A stretch of 35,643 bases of DNA from the IMG/VR virus record IMGVR_UViG_3300021185_002042, positions 1-35,643 of that record. One strand, given 5' to 3'. Positions within the stretch are counted from its first letter, which is position 1, and each line of letters starts with the position of its first letter. The position numbers and the translations under genes were made by a program. The stretch comes from a virus. Of this stretch, positions 7,590 to 16,527 are shown one piece after another. Under the pieces are notes generated by a model. The model did no database searches. It had not been told where the DNA came from and was given only the letters and a program-made list of their open reading frames with translations.

Positions 7590-8279
7590 ATGGCAGTATT
7601 AAGCACAGGACAGAGTTTTAGCAGTGGCGATCAAGTCACTGCTCAGAAATTAAACGACATAATTGGTCAAGCGACTTTCACATCTGCCGCCTCTACTACT
7701 GATAATTCGACCCTTACTCTAGGTTCAAGTAAATTAAAAGTTAAGGATGCCGGAATCACAGCGACCCAGCTTGCCACGGATTCCGTCATTAATGCCAAGA
7801 TTCAGGATGATGCTGTTACCACGGGTAAAATAATAAATTCTGCGATCACTCTTGCGAAATTGGAAAACATAGCCACATCTAAAGTGATTGGTCGGACTAC
7901 TGCGGACGCTGGGACTCCTGAGTTAGTTTCAATTTTGGATGAGGATAATATGGCTTCGGATTCGGCTACCTCCATAGCTACTCAGCAAAGCATAAAAGCT
8001 TATGTAGATAGTGTTTTTAGCGGAGTCCCCACCTTTTATGCTTTTAGTTCGGGATCTATAACAACAGAAGCACAGCATACTATAAATTATCCTAGTGGCT
8101 GGACGGGTGGTACTCCGGATAAAATTTTAGTAAGCACTAGATATCCGACTGGCGATGCGTCCTCAACAGTCTTCTTTCAATTAGTCTCGTTTACTACCTC
8201 GGCCGTAACAATATTTGCACAGGCTGGTGCTAGTTCATTCACCTCGCACTTTGCGGACATACTTCTAGTTAAAAACTAA
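7590..8279 (+). CDS. Second tail fibre-like protein
   Basis: A 229-residue protein with N-terminal fibre-type repeats: MAVLSTGQSFSSGDQVTAQK, then LKVKDAGITATQLATDSVIN and ITLAKLENIATSKVIG, pseudo-repeats seen in trimeric fibre shafts. Next comes a short helical segment (SIATQQSIKAYVDSVF) and a C-terminal beta-rich head (about residues 150-229). A good Shine-Dalgarno (AGGAG, 8 bases upstream) supports the ATG. It lies between the tail hub and internal proteins, away from the other fibre cluster, so it may be a hub-attached fibre or knob. Confidence 0.65.
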   Translation: MAVLSTGQSFSSGDQVTAQKLNDIIGQATFTSAASTTDNSTLTLGSSKLKVKDAGITATQLATDSVINAKIQDDAVTTGKIINSAITLAKLENIATSKVIGRTTADAGTPELVSILDEDNMASDSATSIATQQSIKAYVDSVFSGVPTFYAFSSGSITTEAQHTINYPSGWTGGTPDKILVSTRYPTGDASSTVFFQLVSFTTSAVTIFAQAGASSFTSHFADILLVKN

Positions 8280-8290
8280 AATTTCTTAAT

Positions 8291-9688
8291 ATGGACTTTA
8301 TAAAAAAATTAATCGGGCCTTCAGAAGAGGAAATTGCAGAAGAAGCACAACTTCGTTTGAGTGGGGTAAGAAATGCTCAGATTATGCCCCGTCAGGTGAT
8401 AGCGGCTCAAGACCCTACAAGCCCTGAATATAAAAATACACATGTGCAAATGTTGAGGGCAAACAACGATACTGAATTTTTCGACACCAACCCCGAGCAT
8501 TTTAATCAAGATATTTCCCAAAACGATGTAATTAAATATTTAGCCAGCCAATCCCCATCGGGTGAATCCCTAGCCTATATTAATCCCATCGAGCGGGAAC
8601 TTCTTATGCTATCCGGCGCAAAGGGTAAAATGACAAAGGACGGAGTAGTTTCTTTTGCCCCCGAAGATCCGCTTAAACAAGCGGCTATGCTTCTTAATAC
8701 TGCCGCACCTGAAGGTGAAGGATTAGCGTACATTAATCAAGAGGAAGCCCAAATGCTCAAAGATGCGGGTGGAGCGGGTGAACCAGTTAACTCGTCAGGA
8801 GTCCCCTCGTTTTTCTTACAGAAACTTTTTGGAGGTGGAAAAGCTCCCCCTCCCTTACCCGAATTTAACGCTGGAAAATCTGCCCGAGATTATGTCGGAG
8901 CAATGGCCGACTCAGGGCTTCAGGATCAGATGCTAGAAGTCCGCCAGCGATACGATCCGCAGTATCAACAGCATCAGATTAACATGGCTCAACGGGCCGC
9001 CGATCCGATGGCAAGCCTGGCAGAATCAAATGCCATGCGGTCACAGGATTTTGGTGCAAGGATGGCGGAAAGACAGGCGGGGTCAGATATTTCTATGCTT
9101 GGTCGATTTGGTGCAGATTTAAACCAAGCATACCGGGCATCCGATCCGCTCATGCAAGCCCGTACAAACCAAGCTAACCAGTTAGCCGATCAGGCGTTCA
9201 ATGAAGCACAGATGACTGACCTATCGCCTGAAATGAGACGGAGAGCCACTCAGTCCGCCCGTGAAGGATTAGTCGCACGGGGTAGGGGAATGGATAATGC
9301 GGGCATTGCCGCTGAAGCGATGAGCCGAGAAGATTATTTGAGAGATATCATCGGACAGAATCGCCAACAAGCACAAAGCCTTGGATCTTATGCATCGAAT
9401 TTAAATCGCCAAACATCAGTCGATCCATTGGCCATGCTAAGAGGTGGGCAGAATTACACAGCCCAAGGATTTGGAGAAAGGTCCGCACTTTTTGGAATGC
9501 CACAGGAATCGGTGACTCGAATTAATCCCGATGCTGGAGTAAATATCGGAATGCAAGCATACGCGAACAAAGCAAATTATGACTCAGCAAACTATGCCGC
9601 CCGAGAGAATGCGGCCAGTGGAATGGCTAGTGGGTTGATGGGAGCGATTGGATCATTAGGCGGTGGATTTTTAGCTGGAAGGAAATAA
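8291..9688 (+). CDS. Internal virion protein with short tandem motif and hydrophobic C-terminus
   Basis: A 465-residue protein. Two related 22-residue blocks occur near residues 91-112 (GESLAYINPIERELLMLSGA) and 142-163 (GEGLAYINQEEAQMLKDAGG). The second is followed by EPVNSSGVPSFF, a motif I recall from phage structural proteins. Residues about 190-430 are helical and rich in Ala/Gln/Arg/Met (MAQRAADPMASLAESNAMRS), and the C-terminus is Gly/Ala-rich and hydrophobic (GMASGLMGAIGSLGGGFLAG). In short-tailed phages such helical proteins next to other large internal proteins are ejected with the DNA. It starts the three-gene internal block; the ejection role is inferred. Confidence 0.6.
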   Translation: MDFIKKLIGPSEEEIAEEAQLRLSGVRNAQIMPRQVIAAQDPTSPEYKNTHVQMLRANNDTEFFDTNPEHFNQDISQNDVIKYLASQSPSGESLAYINPIERELLMLSGAKGKMTKDGVVSFAPEDPLKQAAMLLNTAAPEGEGLAYINQEEAQMLKDAGGAGEPVNSSGVPSFFLQKLFGGGKAPPPLPEFNAGKSARDYVGAMADSGLQDQMLEVRQRYDPQYQQHQINMAQRAADPMASLAESNAMRSQDFGARMAERQAGSDISMLGRFGADLNQAYRASDPLMQARTNQANQLADQAFNEAQMTDLSPEMRRRATQSAREGLVARGRGMDNAGIAAEAMSREDYLRDIIGQNRQQAQSLGSYASNLNRQTSVDPLAMLRGGQNYTAQGFGERSALFGMPQESVTRINPDAGVNIGMQAYANKANYDSANYAARENAASGMASGLMGAIGSLGGGFLAGRK

Positions 9689-9690
9689 TT

Positions 9691-11139
9691 ATGGCAATTG
9701 GAGATACAGTTCAGGCGGGCTTAATGAGAATCGATACCTCGGCCTATGAAAGGGCGGGACAGGCAAATGCGAATGCAAATATGGCATTCGGTAATGCCCT
9801 TAACCAGGTAGCAAAAGGATTTATCGAAGGGCGGGAAAAGAAAGCTCGGTCCGAAGAGATGACTGGCTATCTGATGAACCAAGGGGTGTCGGAAAAAGAT
9901 GCCAAAGCAATCTCCAAGAATCCATTTCTGCAAAAAGAATATCAGCGGAAAAAAGGTGCTGAACAGCAGATGGAAATCGAAAAAGGCAGACTTAGCGCAC
10001 AAGCGGCGGCCCTCAGAAGTTCTGAAAAGATTGCTGGAGATAAAGCCGCACAGATACAATCGGAAAGAGATTCGATTCGGGCAGATGCTGATGAGTTGAA
10101 GCAAGCAAAAGGTGATTTCTTAGGTAAATTTTATTCATCTGTTCCGACTGGAGAATTAAACGAAGCGGGACAAGAAGAAGTGGCAAACTTTCAAGCATTT
10201 GCCGCTCCCGAAGATCCCCGTACAAATCCATTTATTCAGGAGACTTTACAGAATCCCGAGTTCCAACAGACCGAGCCTGTTATGGATATGACTGGCAATC
10301 GATTTGCCCAGCAGTTTGCCGGTGATTCCCCCGAGGTTCAGCAATTGGCATTGAATTTCATGCAAGCTAACACCCCGAAACCAATGACTCCCTTGCAACT
10401 TCAAGACTATAAGATTAAGGAAGCAGAAGAAAATAGAAGGCAAACAGAGTTTAACGAAAGAAATCAAAATCCAAGCGAAAACCTTTCAGTCGGACAAGAG
10501 ACAATAGATCGGGAGTTTGCGAAGGATATTGTTGAATTTAATTCAGCAGATGTTGAAAAAGGGCTTACTCAACTTCAAGAGGCTTCAGCTAGATTGGGCG
10601 GAACAGCAAAAGATGCAGACGGAAAAGCAATAGAACCGGAAAATCTAACGGGTGCAATGATTGGATTAATGCCTGACTCATTTAATGACATTTTTAACCC
10701 AAAGGCATCTGAAGTTAAAGAAGCAGTGGAAGAAGTCGTGCAAAGAAACCTTCGACTAGTTCTCGGCGCTCAGTTTACTGAAAAAGAGGGACAGCGTTTA
10801 ATTAGCAGAGCATACAACCCAAGGCTCGATGAAAAGGAAAATAAAAAGCGTGTAGACAGGCTAATTAAATCTATTGAGGGTGCGATGCAACAGAAGCAAG
10901 ATCAAGCGAGATACTTTAATGAAAAAGGAACTCTTAAAGGGTATCAATTCGCACCAGTATCGATTAAAAGCATTGAAAGGGATGCCTTTGATGGAAGTAC
11001 CACCCAACCGAGTGCCAATACCATAGACCCAACAGATTTAGAAAATGCCATCCAAGCTAAAAGGAAACAATTGGAGCAAAGGACTATGATGCAACAGACT
11101 TTGGATAATCCAAATGTCCCGAACTATGGTTCTCAATAA
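9691..11139 (+). CDS. Helical internal/ejection protein
   Basis: A 482-residue protein dominated by long charged helices, with coiled-coil-like stretches around residues 85-140 (KGAEQQMEIEKGRLSAQAAA) and in the C-terminal half (AVEEVVQRNLRLVLGAQFTE, KRKQLEQRTMMQQTLDN). There is no signal peptide, membrane helix or enzyme motif. It starts 2 bases after the preceding gene with an AAGGAAATAATT leader and precedes the 1467-residue protein, so it is probably the middle member of an ejection complex comparable in position to T7 gp14/15/16 or P22 gp7/16/20. No specific family is recognised. Confidence 0.6.
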   Translation: MAIGDTVQAGLMRIDTSAYERAGQANANANMAFGNALNQVAKGFIEGREKKARSEEMTGYLMNQGVSEKDAKAISKNPFLQKEYQRKKGAEQQMEIEKGRLSAQAAALRSSEKIAGDKAAQIQSERDSIRADADELKQAKGDFLGKFYSSVPTGELNEAGQEEVANFQAFAAPEDPRTNPFIQETLQNPEFQQTEPVMDMTGNRFAQQFAGDSPEVQQLALNFMQANTPKPMTPLQLQDYKIKEAEENRRQTEFNERNQNPSENLSVGQETIDREFAKDIVEFNSADVEKGLTQLQEASARLGGTAKDADGKAIEPENLTGAMIGLMPDSFNDIFNPKASEVKEAVEEVVQRNLRLVLGAQFTEKEGQRLISRAYNPRLDEKENKKRVDRLIKSIEGAMQQKQDQARYFNEKGTLKGYQFAPVSIKSIERDAFDGSTTQPSANTIDPTDLENAIQAKRKQLEQRTMMQQTLDNPNVPNYGSQ

Positions 11140-11150
11140 TAGGCTTTAAT

Positions 11151-14100
11151 ATGGCAACCCAAGCGGAACAATTAGCCGAGTTACAATCTCTTAATGCTCA
11201 ACTCGGACTCCCCGAAGGGGATGGTATGCCATTGACTTATGAACAGAAAGTTCAAGAACTTCGAGCATTAGACGAGCAACTAGCATCCACTCCCGAATCA
11301 TTCGGTGAGTATGTTGAAAGGCGGAAGGTCGAGGATAGTCGATCATTGGGTGATAAGACCGCCGCTTTCACAGAATCCTTTATGACTGGTGCGGGTGCAT
11401 TAGCATCGGAAGGAAAGAAAGCAATAAGCGAACTCTTTTCCGGCGATGTGGGAGCGAGCGAAGTAGGCGGAGTATTTCAAGTCGGAATAAATGATTTCGG
11501 TAGATTCGCTAAAACTCTAGGCGGTGCGGCGATGGATAACTTCTACTCGGATGAAAACGAGATGCAAAGGGAGTATCAAAGATACAAGGATAACTTTCTT
11601 TATAATCAAGAAGTCCGTCCGGCCATGCTCGAAACCTACGATGAAGAGGGTAGGGACTTTGTCAGCTTTGGAGCAAACTTTGTCGATCCCACTTTACTTG
11701 TACCAGCCGCCGGATTAATCGCTAAAGGCGGATCTCTCGGAGCAAAGGCAGTTGCAACAGGAGCAAAGGCGGGAGCTTTTGCCGCCCGTTCACCTAGGCT
11801 TGTGCAGTTATCTAAAGCGATGGCGAGGACAAGCCGAGGTGCGGGGGAGGTAGCCAAAGGTTTAGACAAGGCATCCGAAGTTGCATCTATTCCAGCCAAA
11901 CTTGCCGCATCGGGAACAAGGAAAGCGATTAAAGGGTCGGCATTTGTCGGTTCAAAGATTGCCGGTGGAGTAGGTAAGGCTGGAGAACTGACATCGAAGG
12001 TTGCTGGACTACCGAGGTCCGCAGTTACGGGTCTTGCAAGTAAAGTTATCGATCCAAAGATTGCCGGTTCAGGTATCCTTGGCGCACAGGTAACAGGAGC
12101 ATTAACTGGGCAAGTCCCAGGACTCGGATTATTAACCGGGGCAGAAGCACTTGGATATTTAGCCAACAAGACGGGTAGGGGAGTAGAAAGAACTTTATCT
12201 GCTCTATCATCTACTGGCGGGCAGAAAAGATTTCTTCAACGATTAGCCACTACTGCGGACTCCCCAAGACTTCGTAAGCTCGCCCTTATGGCTCATGCTG
12301 GCGGTGCTACCAAGCTAACCGACCTAGCATTCAATTCACTCGTTAATGGTGCATCTGTAGGGACATTAAATGGGGCATTGGCATATATATCGGGAGAAGG
12401 CGCGGAAGGTGTTGGCGCGGCAGTTGGTTCGGGTACGCTAATGGGCGGCTCACTACCATTCGGCCAACCTGGTATGAAGGGTGGAAAGAGTCAGGCGGCT
12501 AGGGATCAATCGAGTATAAACTTTCTTGATGCCAAGTTGGCAGATGATCAGATTAAACAATTTCAAAAATTATCCCCCGAAGCACGATTGGCATTTGCCA
12601 CAGTGGAAGAGGCGGGGATTCGTGCGCCTAAATTAGCATTCTTAGATAAACAGACTTATTTAGACTTCCTTCGTCAAGACGATCCAAACCTTCGACAAGC
12701 ACCCAATGCTCATTACGATATAGGCGATAATACTATTTATGTTAATCAGGATGGTAATGCTGGCAGAAGCTCAAAGGAGGCAATGGATATTCTTACCCAT
12801 GAACTCGGCCACCATTTTATTACTCAAGGCATAAAGGACGATGCACTCTTTGCCCGAAAGATTTTAGAGCAGTACGAGGCAAAGCCAGGAGAGGAATCAT
12901 TCGAGTTTGCATTTACAACTGATTCAGCTGGTTCACCGATTGATTCGATTCAATTAAATGCAGATGCCAAAAAGATTTCAGATGGATACGATTCCATCCA
13001 AAGCGGTGACCAGTCAATCAGCGTGGGAATGGATGCCAATAAACTCGCCCAAGAGATTGGAGCAGAGCAGTTCGCCATGATGATGGTCGATAATCCCAAT
13101 ATCTTTAACACTATCGAACCATCTCTCAGGCAGAAACTTTTGGATGGATCTCGCAAAGTGCTTACCATGTTTGGTGCTGTGGATGGCAATACGGGTAACC
13201 CGTTGGACATCTCAATATCTCCTATCCTTAAACGCAATAAACAAGTCCGCAACTTATATAAGAATTATATTAAGCAGAGAGAAAAGTCGATTGTGGATAA
13301 GGTTGACCTTGCTGAGAGGGGAGTGGCGATTAAGGTGCGTAAGGGCGAATCGGCGGACCAGGCAGTAGAAAGAATGTTTGGCGCTCAAGGGATATCCTTA
13401 AAAGATTCGGGAGCATTTCGGATAAATAATAAGAAGGTAAAAGAAAAATTATCTCAAATATTAAACCGATTGGACGAGCAACCTGAAGGCCAAATGTCCT
13501 CAGAAAGGAATCCAAGAAGTGGTAAACCTCAATCAATTGTCGGGAAAGAATTATCTTCCGAGCTTAGAAATGTTTTTACCCGAAACGATCCAAGGGGGAC
13601 GATTAATGTATTAATTAATGACATTACTGAATCTATAAAGAATCGCATTCAGCTAAACTTTTTATACCGCTCGGGTAAACCGAGTAAATATTCAGATAAT
13701 GAGCTAAAGGGTAGGGTAGTATCTCCAGTTAGATTCAAAATCACCGGACTATCGAAAGGTTCTCGTTCAGCCGCATCTTTAAAGATGGATGCAATCGATG
13801 AAGCATACCTTCGTAATAATGTAGAGGTATTGGTAAAAGAAGGATTTGCCAAAGACCCGAACAAGTTAATCGAACAAGCCCGAGAAGTTGCAAGACAAGC
13901 GTTGGATAATGAAGGTAGAATTAATCCTAAAGGTAACTTTAAAAATGAATTAATAACAGCAGTATTTGGTCAAAAAGAATCTGCTCCTCAAATAAAAGAT
14001 GCAAGGCTAAGGGAATTACTAGCGGCCAAGGATTCTAAACTCCAACACGCATATCGTTCCTACGATGTCGATGCGTTGGCGGGTATTGCTCCAACCGGTA

Positions 14101-15554
14101 AAAGTGGGATCGCATTTGATTACTTCAATATCAAAAACAATTACTCGCCCTTCGATGATAAACTCTTCATGCCAACCGAAACCTTTGAAGGTTCACCTGG
14201 TAGTTACTTTAGACCAAAATCTTCAAGGGATACATCTGCTCAAGTCAGAACCTTTAAAAGCCCAGTCCAATTAAAAGACGGCTCTCGCCTTTCAGGAGTA
14301 GCAGATAATCCCGAGCAGAGTCCATTTTATGGCTTCGATAAGAATGGACAGGAATTTAGCCAAGGGCGGGAATATATAAACCCACAGGATATTACTAAGT
14401 CTAGGGACTCGGATCGCACAGCTAATCAGATTCGTAACGAATTGGAAAGTGGGCAGAAACTCTTTATGCCGGCCTCCGAAGCGGGTGCGGGGAAGGGGAA
14501 GATTCCCAAGTCAGGCGATATGCTCACCCTTGACGATAGCTCGCTTAAACTATTCCTACCTTCACCAAGTAATCCGAATGCATCGCTAAGTGAGTTTAAG
14601 GGCAAGAATGTTCAAGTCCTTACAGCAGATCTTTCGGTAGTTGGAGATAAGAAAGCGGATGGAGCTATGATTTCATTTACAGGCGGTCCAGGTTACTTAT
14701 CTGTCAATGATGCATGGGGCTTTACTAACGAGGCTGGAGCAAAAGCATTTAAGACTAGATGGGAAAGGGATGGTAAACCATTGATCGGTATTACTTCGAT
14801 GAAACAAGAGAACCATCGGGCATCGACCCTGACTAGAGAGTATTATGTCCGTAAGTTCATGGAAGCAATTAATGGTGGAAAGATTTCTGAGAACACAGTT
14901 AACAGGCATATCAAAACAGCACTTAAACGAGCTATTGATGGAAAGAATGGTCTGACAAATAAACAGAAGGATGCTCTCAAAACTGTCAAAACGATTGAAG
15001 ACTTTTTAAAGGTATTCCCGGATAAAGAGCTTATTCCGTGGAAAGCCACTCCTATGATTTACGGCAAACTTGATGCCAAGACTTTACCGATTAAACAAGA
15101 TCGCTTAAAGAAATTAGGATTAGATACTGACACAATATTGAGGGAAACTCGCCAACCCGAGTATAATGATATTAAAAAGGGTTCGCTTTTAGCAATAGCT
15201 GAGTACGATGGTAGTGGTGCTACATATCGCCCTGACCTTAATTCAGCTTACCCTTGGTCAATACCGTTGAATGAAAAAGCATTCTTAAAAGATTTTGCTG
15301 ATATTCAGGATTTATCTTCTCGGCAAGACTTACGAGGATCAGATGGTAAAGCTAATATGGCAGTAGCTATGGGTGCTGGTGTAGTTTTGGATAAGCTAAG
15401 TCGGGGAGATGTAAACTTCATGCCCTCAGACCCCAAAGCACAAACCCGCCAACCCGCCAACCGAGTCCAACAGCAAGCACCCGCTATGCCTGGTAATCGC
15501 TTCATGGCCCCAGCGGCAAGTGCCGGTGCTAAGTTATCCGAAAGATTTCGGTAA
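11151..15554 (+). CDS. Giant internal virion protein with HELGHH metallopeptidase motif
   Basis: A 1467-residue protein, the largest in the genome. Residues about 169-430 are Ala/Gly-rich with hydrophobic stretches (FVDPTLLVPAAGLIAKGG, GILGAQVTGALTGQVPGLGL, GASVGTLNGALAYISG), suitable for a membrane-crossing channel. Residues 546-560 carry THELGHHFITQ, the zinc metallopeptidase HExxH signature (H550, E551, H554). A region about 1120-1270 (MISFTGGPGYLSVNDAWGF, then SMKQENHRASTLTREYYVRK) recalls domains of large polyvalent phage proteins. Related short motifs KLFMP, KLFLP, NFMPS and RFMAP occur at about 1004, 1103, 1133, 1422 and 1449, possibly marking domain joints or processing sites. It probably enters the cell with the DNA and may cut envelope or host proteins. 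Confidence 0.65.
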   Translation: MATQAEQLAELQSLNAQLGLPEGDGMPLTYEQKVQELRALDEQLASTPESFGEYVERRKVEDSRSLGDKTAAFTESFMTGAGALASEGKKAISELFSGDVGASEVGGVFQVGINDFGRFAKTLGGAAMDNFYSDENEMQREYQRYKDNFLYNQEVRPAMLETYDEEGRDFVSFGANFVDPTLLVPAAGLIAKGGSLGAKAVATGAKAGAFAARSPRLVQLSKAMARTSRGAGEVAKGLDKASEVASIPAKLAASGTRKAIKGSAFVGSKIAGGVGKAGELTSKVAGLPRSAVTGLASKVIDPKIAGSGILGAQVTGALTGQVPGLGLLTGAEALGYLANKTGRGVERTLSALSSTGGQKRFLQRLATTADSPRLRKLALMAHAGGATKLTDLAFNSLVNGASVGTLNGALAYISGEGAEGVGAAVGSGTLMGGSLPFGQPGMKGGKSQAARDQSSINFLDAKLADDQIKQFQKLSPEARLAFATVEEAGIRAPKLAFLDKQTYLDFLRQDDPNLRQAPNAHYDIGDNTIYVNQDGNAGRSSKEAMDILTHELGHHFITQGIKDDALFARKILEQYEAKPGEESFEFAFTTDSAGSPIDSIQLNADAKKISDGYDSIQSGDQSISVGMDANKLAQEIGAEQFAMMMVDNPNIFNTIEPSLRQKLLDGSRKVLTMFGAVDGNTGNPLDISISPILKRNKQVRNLYKNYIKQREKSIVDKVDLAERGVAIKVRKGESADQAVERMFGAQGISLKDSGAFRINNKKVKEKLSQILNRLDEQPEGQMSSERNPRSGKPQSIVGKELSSELRNVFTRNDPRGTINVLINDITESIKNRIQLNFLYRSGKPSKYSDNELKGRVVSPVRFKITGLSKGSRSAASLKMDAIDEAYLRNNVEVLVKEGFAKDPNKLIEQAREVARQALDNEGRINPKGNFKNELITAVFGQKESAPQIKDARLRELLAAKDSKLQHAYRSYDVDALAGIAPTGKSGIAFDYFNIKNNYSPFDDKLFMPTETFEGSPGSYFRPKSSRDTSAQVRTFKSPVQLKDGSRLSGVADNPEQSPFYGFDKNGQEFSQGREYINPQDITKSRDSDRTANQIRNELESGQKLFMPASEAGAGKGKIPKSGDMLTLDDSSLKLFLPSPSNPNASLSEFKGKNVQVLTADLSVVGDKKADGAMISFTGGPGYLSVNDAWGFTNEAGAKAFKTRWERDGKPLIGITSMKQENHRASTLTREYYVRKFMEAINGGKISENTVNRHIKTALKRAIDGKNGLTNKQKDALKTVKTIEDFLKVFPDKELIPWKATPMIYGKLDAKTLPIKQDRLKKLGLDTDTILRETRQPEYNDIKKGSLLAIAEYDGSGATYRPDLNSAYPWSIPLNEKAFLKDFADIQDLSSRQDLRGSDGKANMAVAMGAGVVLDKLSRGDVNFMPSDPKAQTRQPANRVQQQAPAMPGNRFMAPAASAGAKLSERFR

Positions 15555-15592
15555 ATAATCTATTAACAGCCTCCAATTTCTTTCGCTAACCC

Positions 15593-15659
15593 TTGCGTTA
15601 GAATAGTCCCATTTTATAGCAATTTAGTCCTTGCACGGGACATTTCATGCCTTTATTGT
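15593..15659 (+). promoter_or_regulatory. Candidate sigma70-type promoters before replication block
   Basis: The 130-bp gap after the giant internal protein gene holds two hexamer pairs: TTGCGT, 16 bases, TATAGC (from 15593) and TTGCAC, 17 bases, TATTGT (15631-15659). The second has ideal spacing and lies about 25 bases before the next ATG, which has an AAAGG ribosome site. Imperfect inverted segments GTCCC/GGGAC flank the region between them. This is the first gap after the late genes, a logical place for transcription of the next block to start. Confidence 0.4.
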
Positions 15660-15684
15660 ACGCAACCACTAGCGAAAGGATAAA

Positions 15685-16086
15685 ATGAAAAAAGGAACTA
15701 AAAAATGGATAAACGACCTAAGTTGCACATTGTACTATAAGGGTGAGAATCGTAAGTGCTTTGCGCAAGATTTTAGGCATATGAGACTCAAGCTACCCGA
15801 AGCGGTCCAGCGGAAGTGGAAACTTTGGTGTAATATGAATAGTGACAGTTTAGCCCAAGTAAGTAATAATGAGTGGCATGGTCATACAATCTGTGCAACT
15901 GGAGAACGAATTAATTACACCATCATCGACCGCAAGGACAAGGTCAAAGAGGCGGCTAGGCTTTTGGGCCAGGTTGGCGGCCAAGCTGGATATGGTAAGA
16001 AAAAAGTTCGGGGAGATTCTAATTATTACCGCTTACTTCGAGCAAAAAGAACAGTCAAAGAGTTGAAAAAAAATAGTAAAAAATGA
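15685..16086 (+). CDS. Basic protein of unknown function at start of early block
   Basis: A 133-residue, Lys/Arg-rich protein starting MKKGTKKWINDLSCTLYYKG, with an AAAGGATAAA leader. The middle has WHGHTICATGERINYTIIDR and the C-terminal third has AARLLGQVGGQAGYGKKK, a basic helical pattern like short DNA- or RNA-binding tails. No catalytic motif is visible. It follows the candidate promoters and stands alone between two non-coding gaps, a typical position for an early host-takeover or regulatory protein. That role is inferred from position only. Confidence 0.6.
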   Translation: MKKGTKKWINDLSCTLYYKGENRKCFAQDFRHMRLKLPEAVQRKWKLWCNMNSDSLAQVSNNEWHGHTICATGERINYTIIDRKDKVKEAARLLGQVGGQAGYGKKKVRGDSNYYRLLRAKRTVKELKKNSKK

Positions 16087-16135
16087 TAATTAAACAAGAA
16101 AAAGATACTTTTTCAGCAGATTTTACCCAAACTTG

Positions 16136-16164
16136 TTGACATGATCCGAAACTTTCCATTTAAG
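16136..16164 (+). promoter_or_regulatory. Candidate promoter for HTH/RuvC operon
   Basis: A perfect TTGACA is followed after 17 bases by TTTAAG (4 of 6 matches to TATAAT). It lies in the 246-bp non-coding gap before the HTH gene, giving a leader of about 160 bases. The gap is AT-rich and contains no plausible gene. Confidence 0.4.
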
Positions 16165-16307
16165 AGTATTATCAACCTAGTGGATGGGTTGAATTTGATC
16201 TTTAAAATTCTTAACATAATCGGTTGGCGTATATTTTGTTTCGCACAATATGGATTACGGTTCTATTTCGACAAAAATAGTTGATAAATAGGACTTAGTT
16301 TTTTCCA

Positions 16308-16329
16308 GCCGGTTTTAACACTAACCGGC
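16308..16329 (+). promoter_or_regulatory. Perfect inverted repeat at the HTH gene start (operator or RNA hairpin)
   Basis: GCCGGTT and AACCGGC form a perfect 7-bp inverted repeat around an 8-base loop (TTAACACT), ending three bases before the ATG of the HTH protein. The ribosome-binding region is therefore inside the hairpin, and no Shine-Dalgarno lies outside it. Two readings are possible: an operator for autoregulation by the adjacent HTH protein, or an RNA hairpin that hides the start codon region. Confidence 0.55.
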
Positions 16330-16332
16330 AAA

Positions 16333-16527
16333 ATGGACAAAACTAACCTTCAAAACTATCATGCGCTTTTCCTGACAAAGGACGAGCTTAAAGAAATATT
16401 CCGACTTAAATCGGACAAAGCTCTCAATGCTTTCAAGCGAGAGTTTGGCATTCGTAAAAGAGGCCAGCACTACCTAGCCTCGGATGTCCGAAAAGTAATC
16501 GCCATCTTTTCAGAGGAGGCGGCATGA
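16333..16527 (+). CDS. Small winged-helix/HTH DNA-binding protein
   Basis: A 64-residue protein. LTKDELKEIFRLKSDKALNA followed by FKREFGIRKRGQHYLASDVR has the pattern of a MerR/excisionase-type winged HTH: helix, turn, recognition helix, basic wing and a final helix (DVRKVIAIFS). It is the first gene after a promoter-like region and a palindrome, and it overlaps the RuvC-like gene by four bases (ATGA). A regulator of this operon or an excisionase-like DNA-bending protein is plausible. No integrase exists here, so a regulator is more likely. Confidence 0.65.
   Translation: MDKTNLQNYHALFLTKDELKEIFRLKSDKALNAFKREFGIRKRGQHYLASDVRKVIAIFSEEAA

Noticed and set aside
11636-12169. 177-codon minus-strand open frame inside the giant internal protein gene
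   Set aside because: The sense strand there encodes an Ala/Gly-rich stretch, which gives stop-poor antisense frames. The product is a Pro/Ala/Ser string without domain pattern.
15555-15684. Rho-independent terminator after the giant internal protein gene
   Set aside because: Only a 5-bp CTAAC/GTTAG stem is present and no U-run follows it. The region is better read as promoter-bearing.
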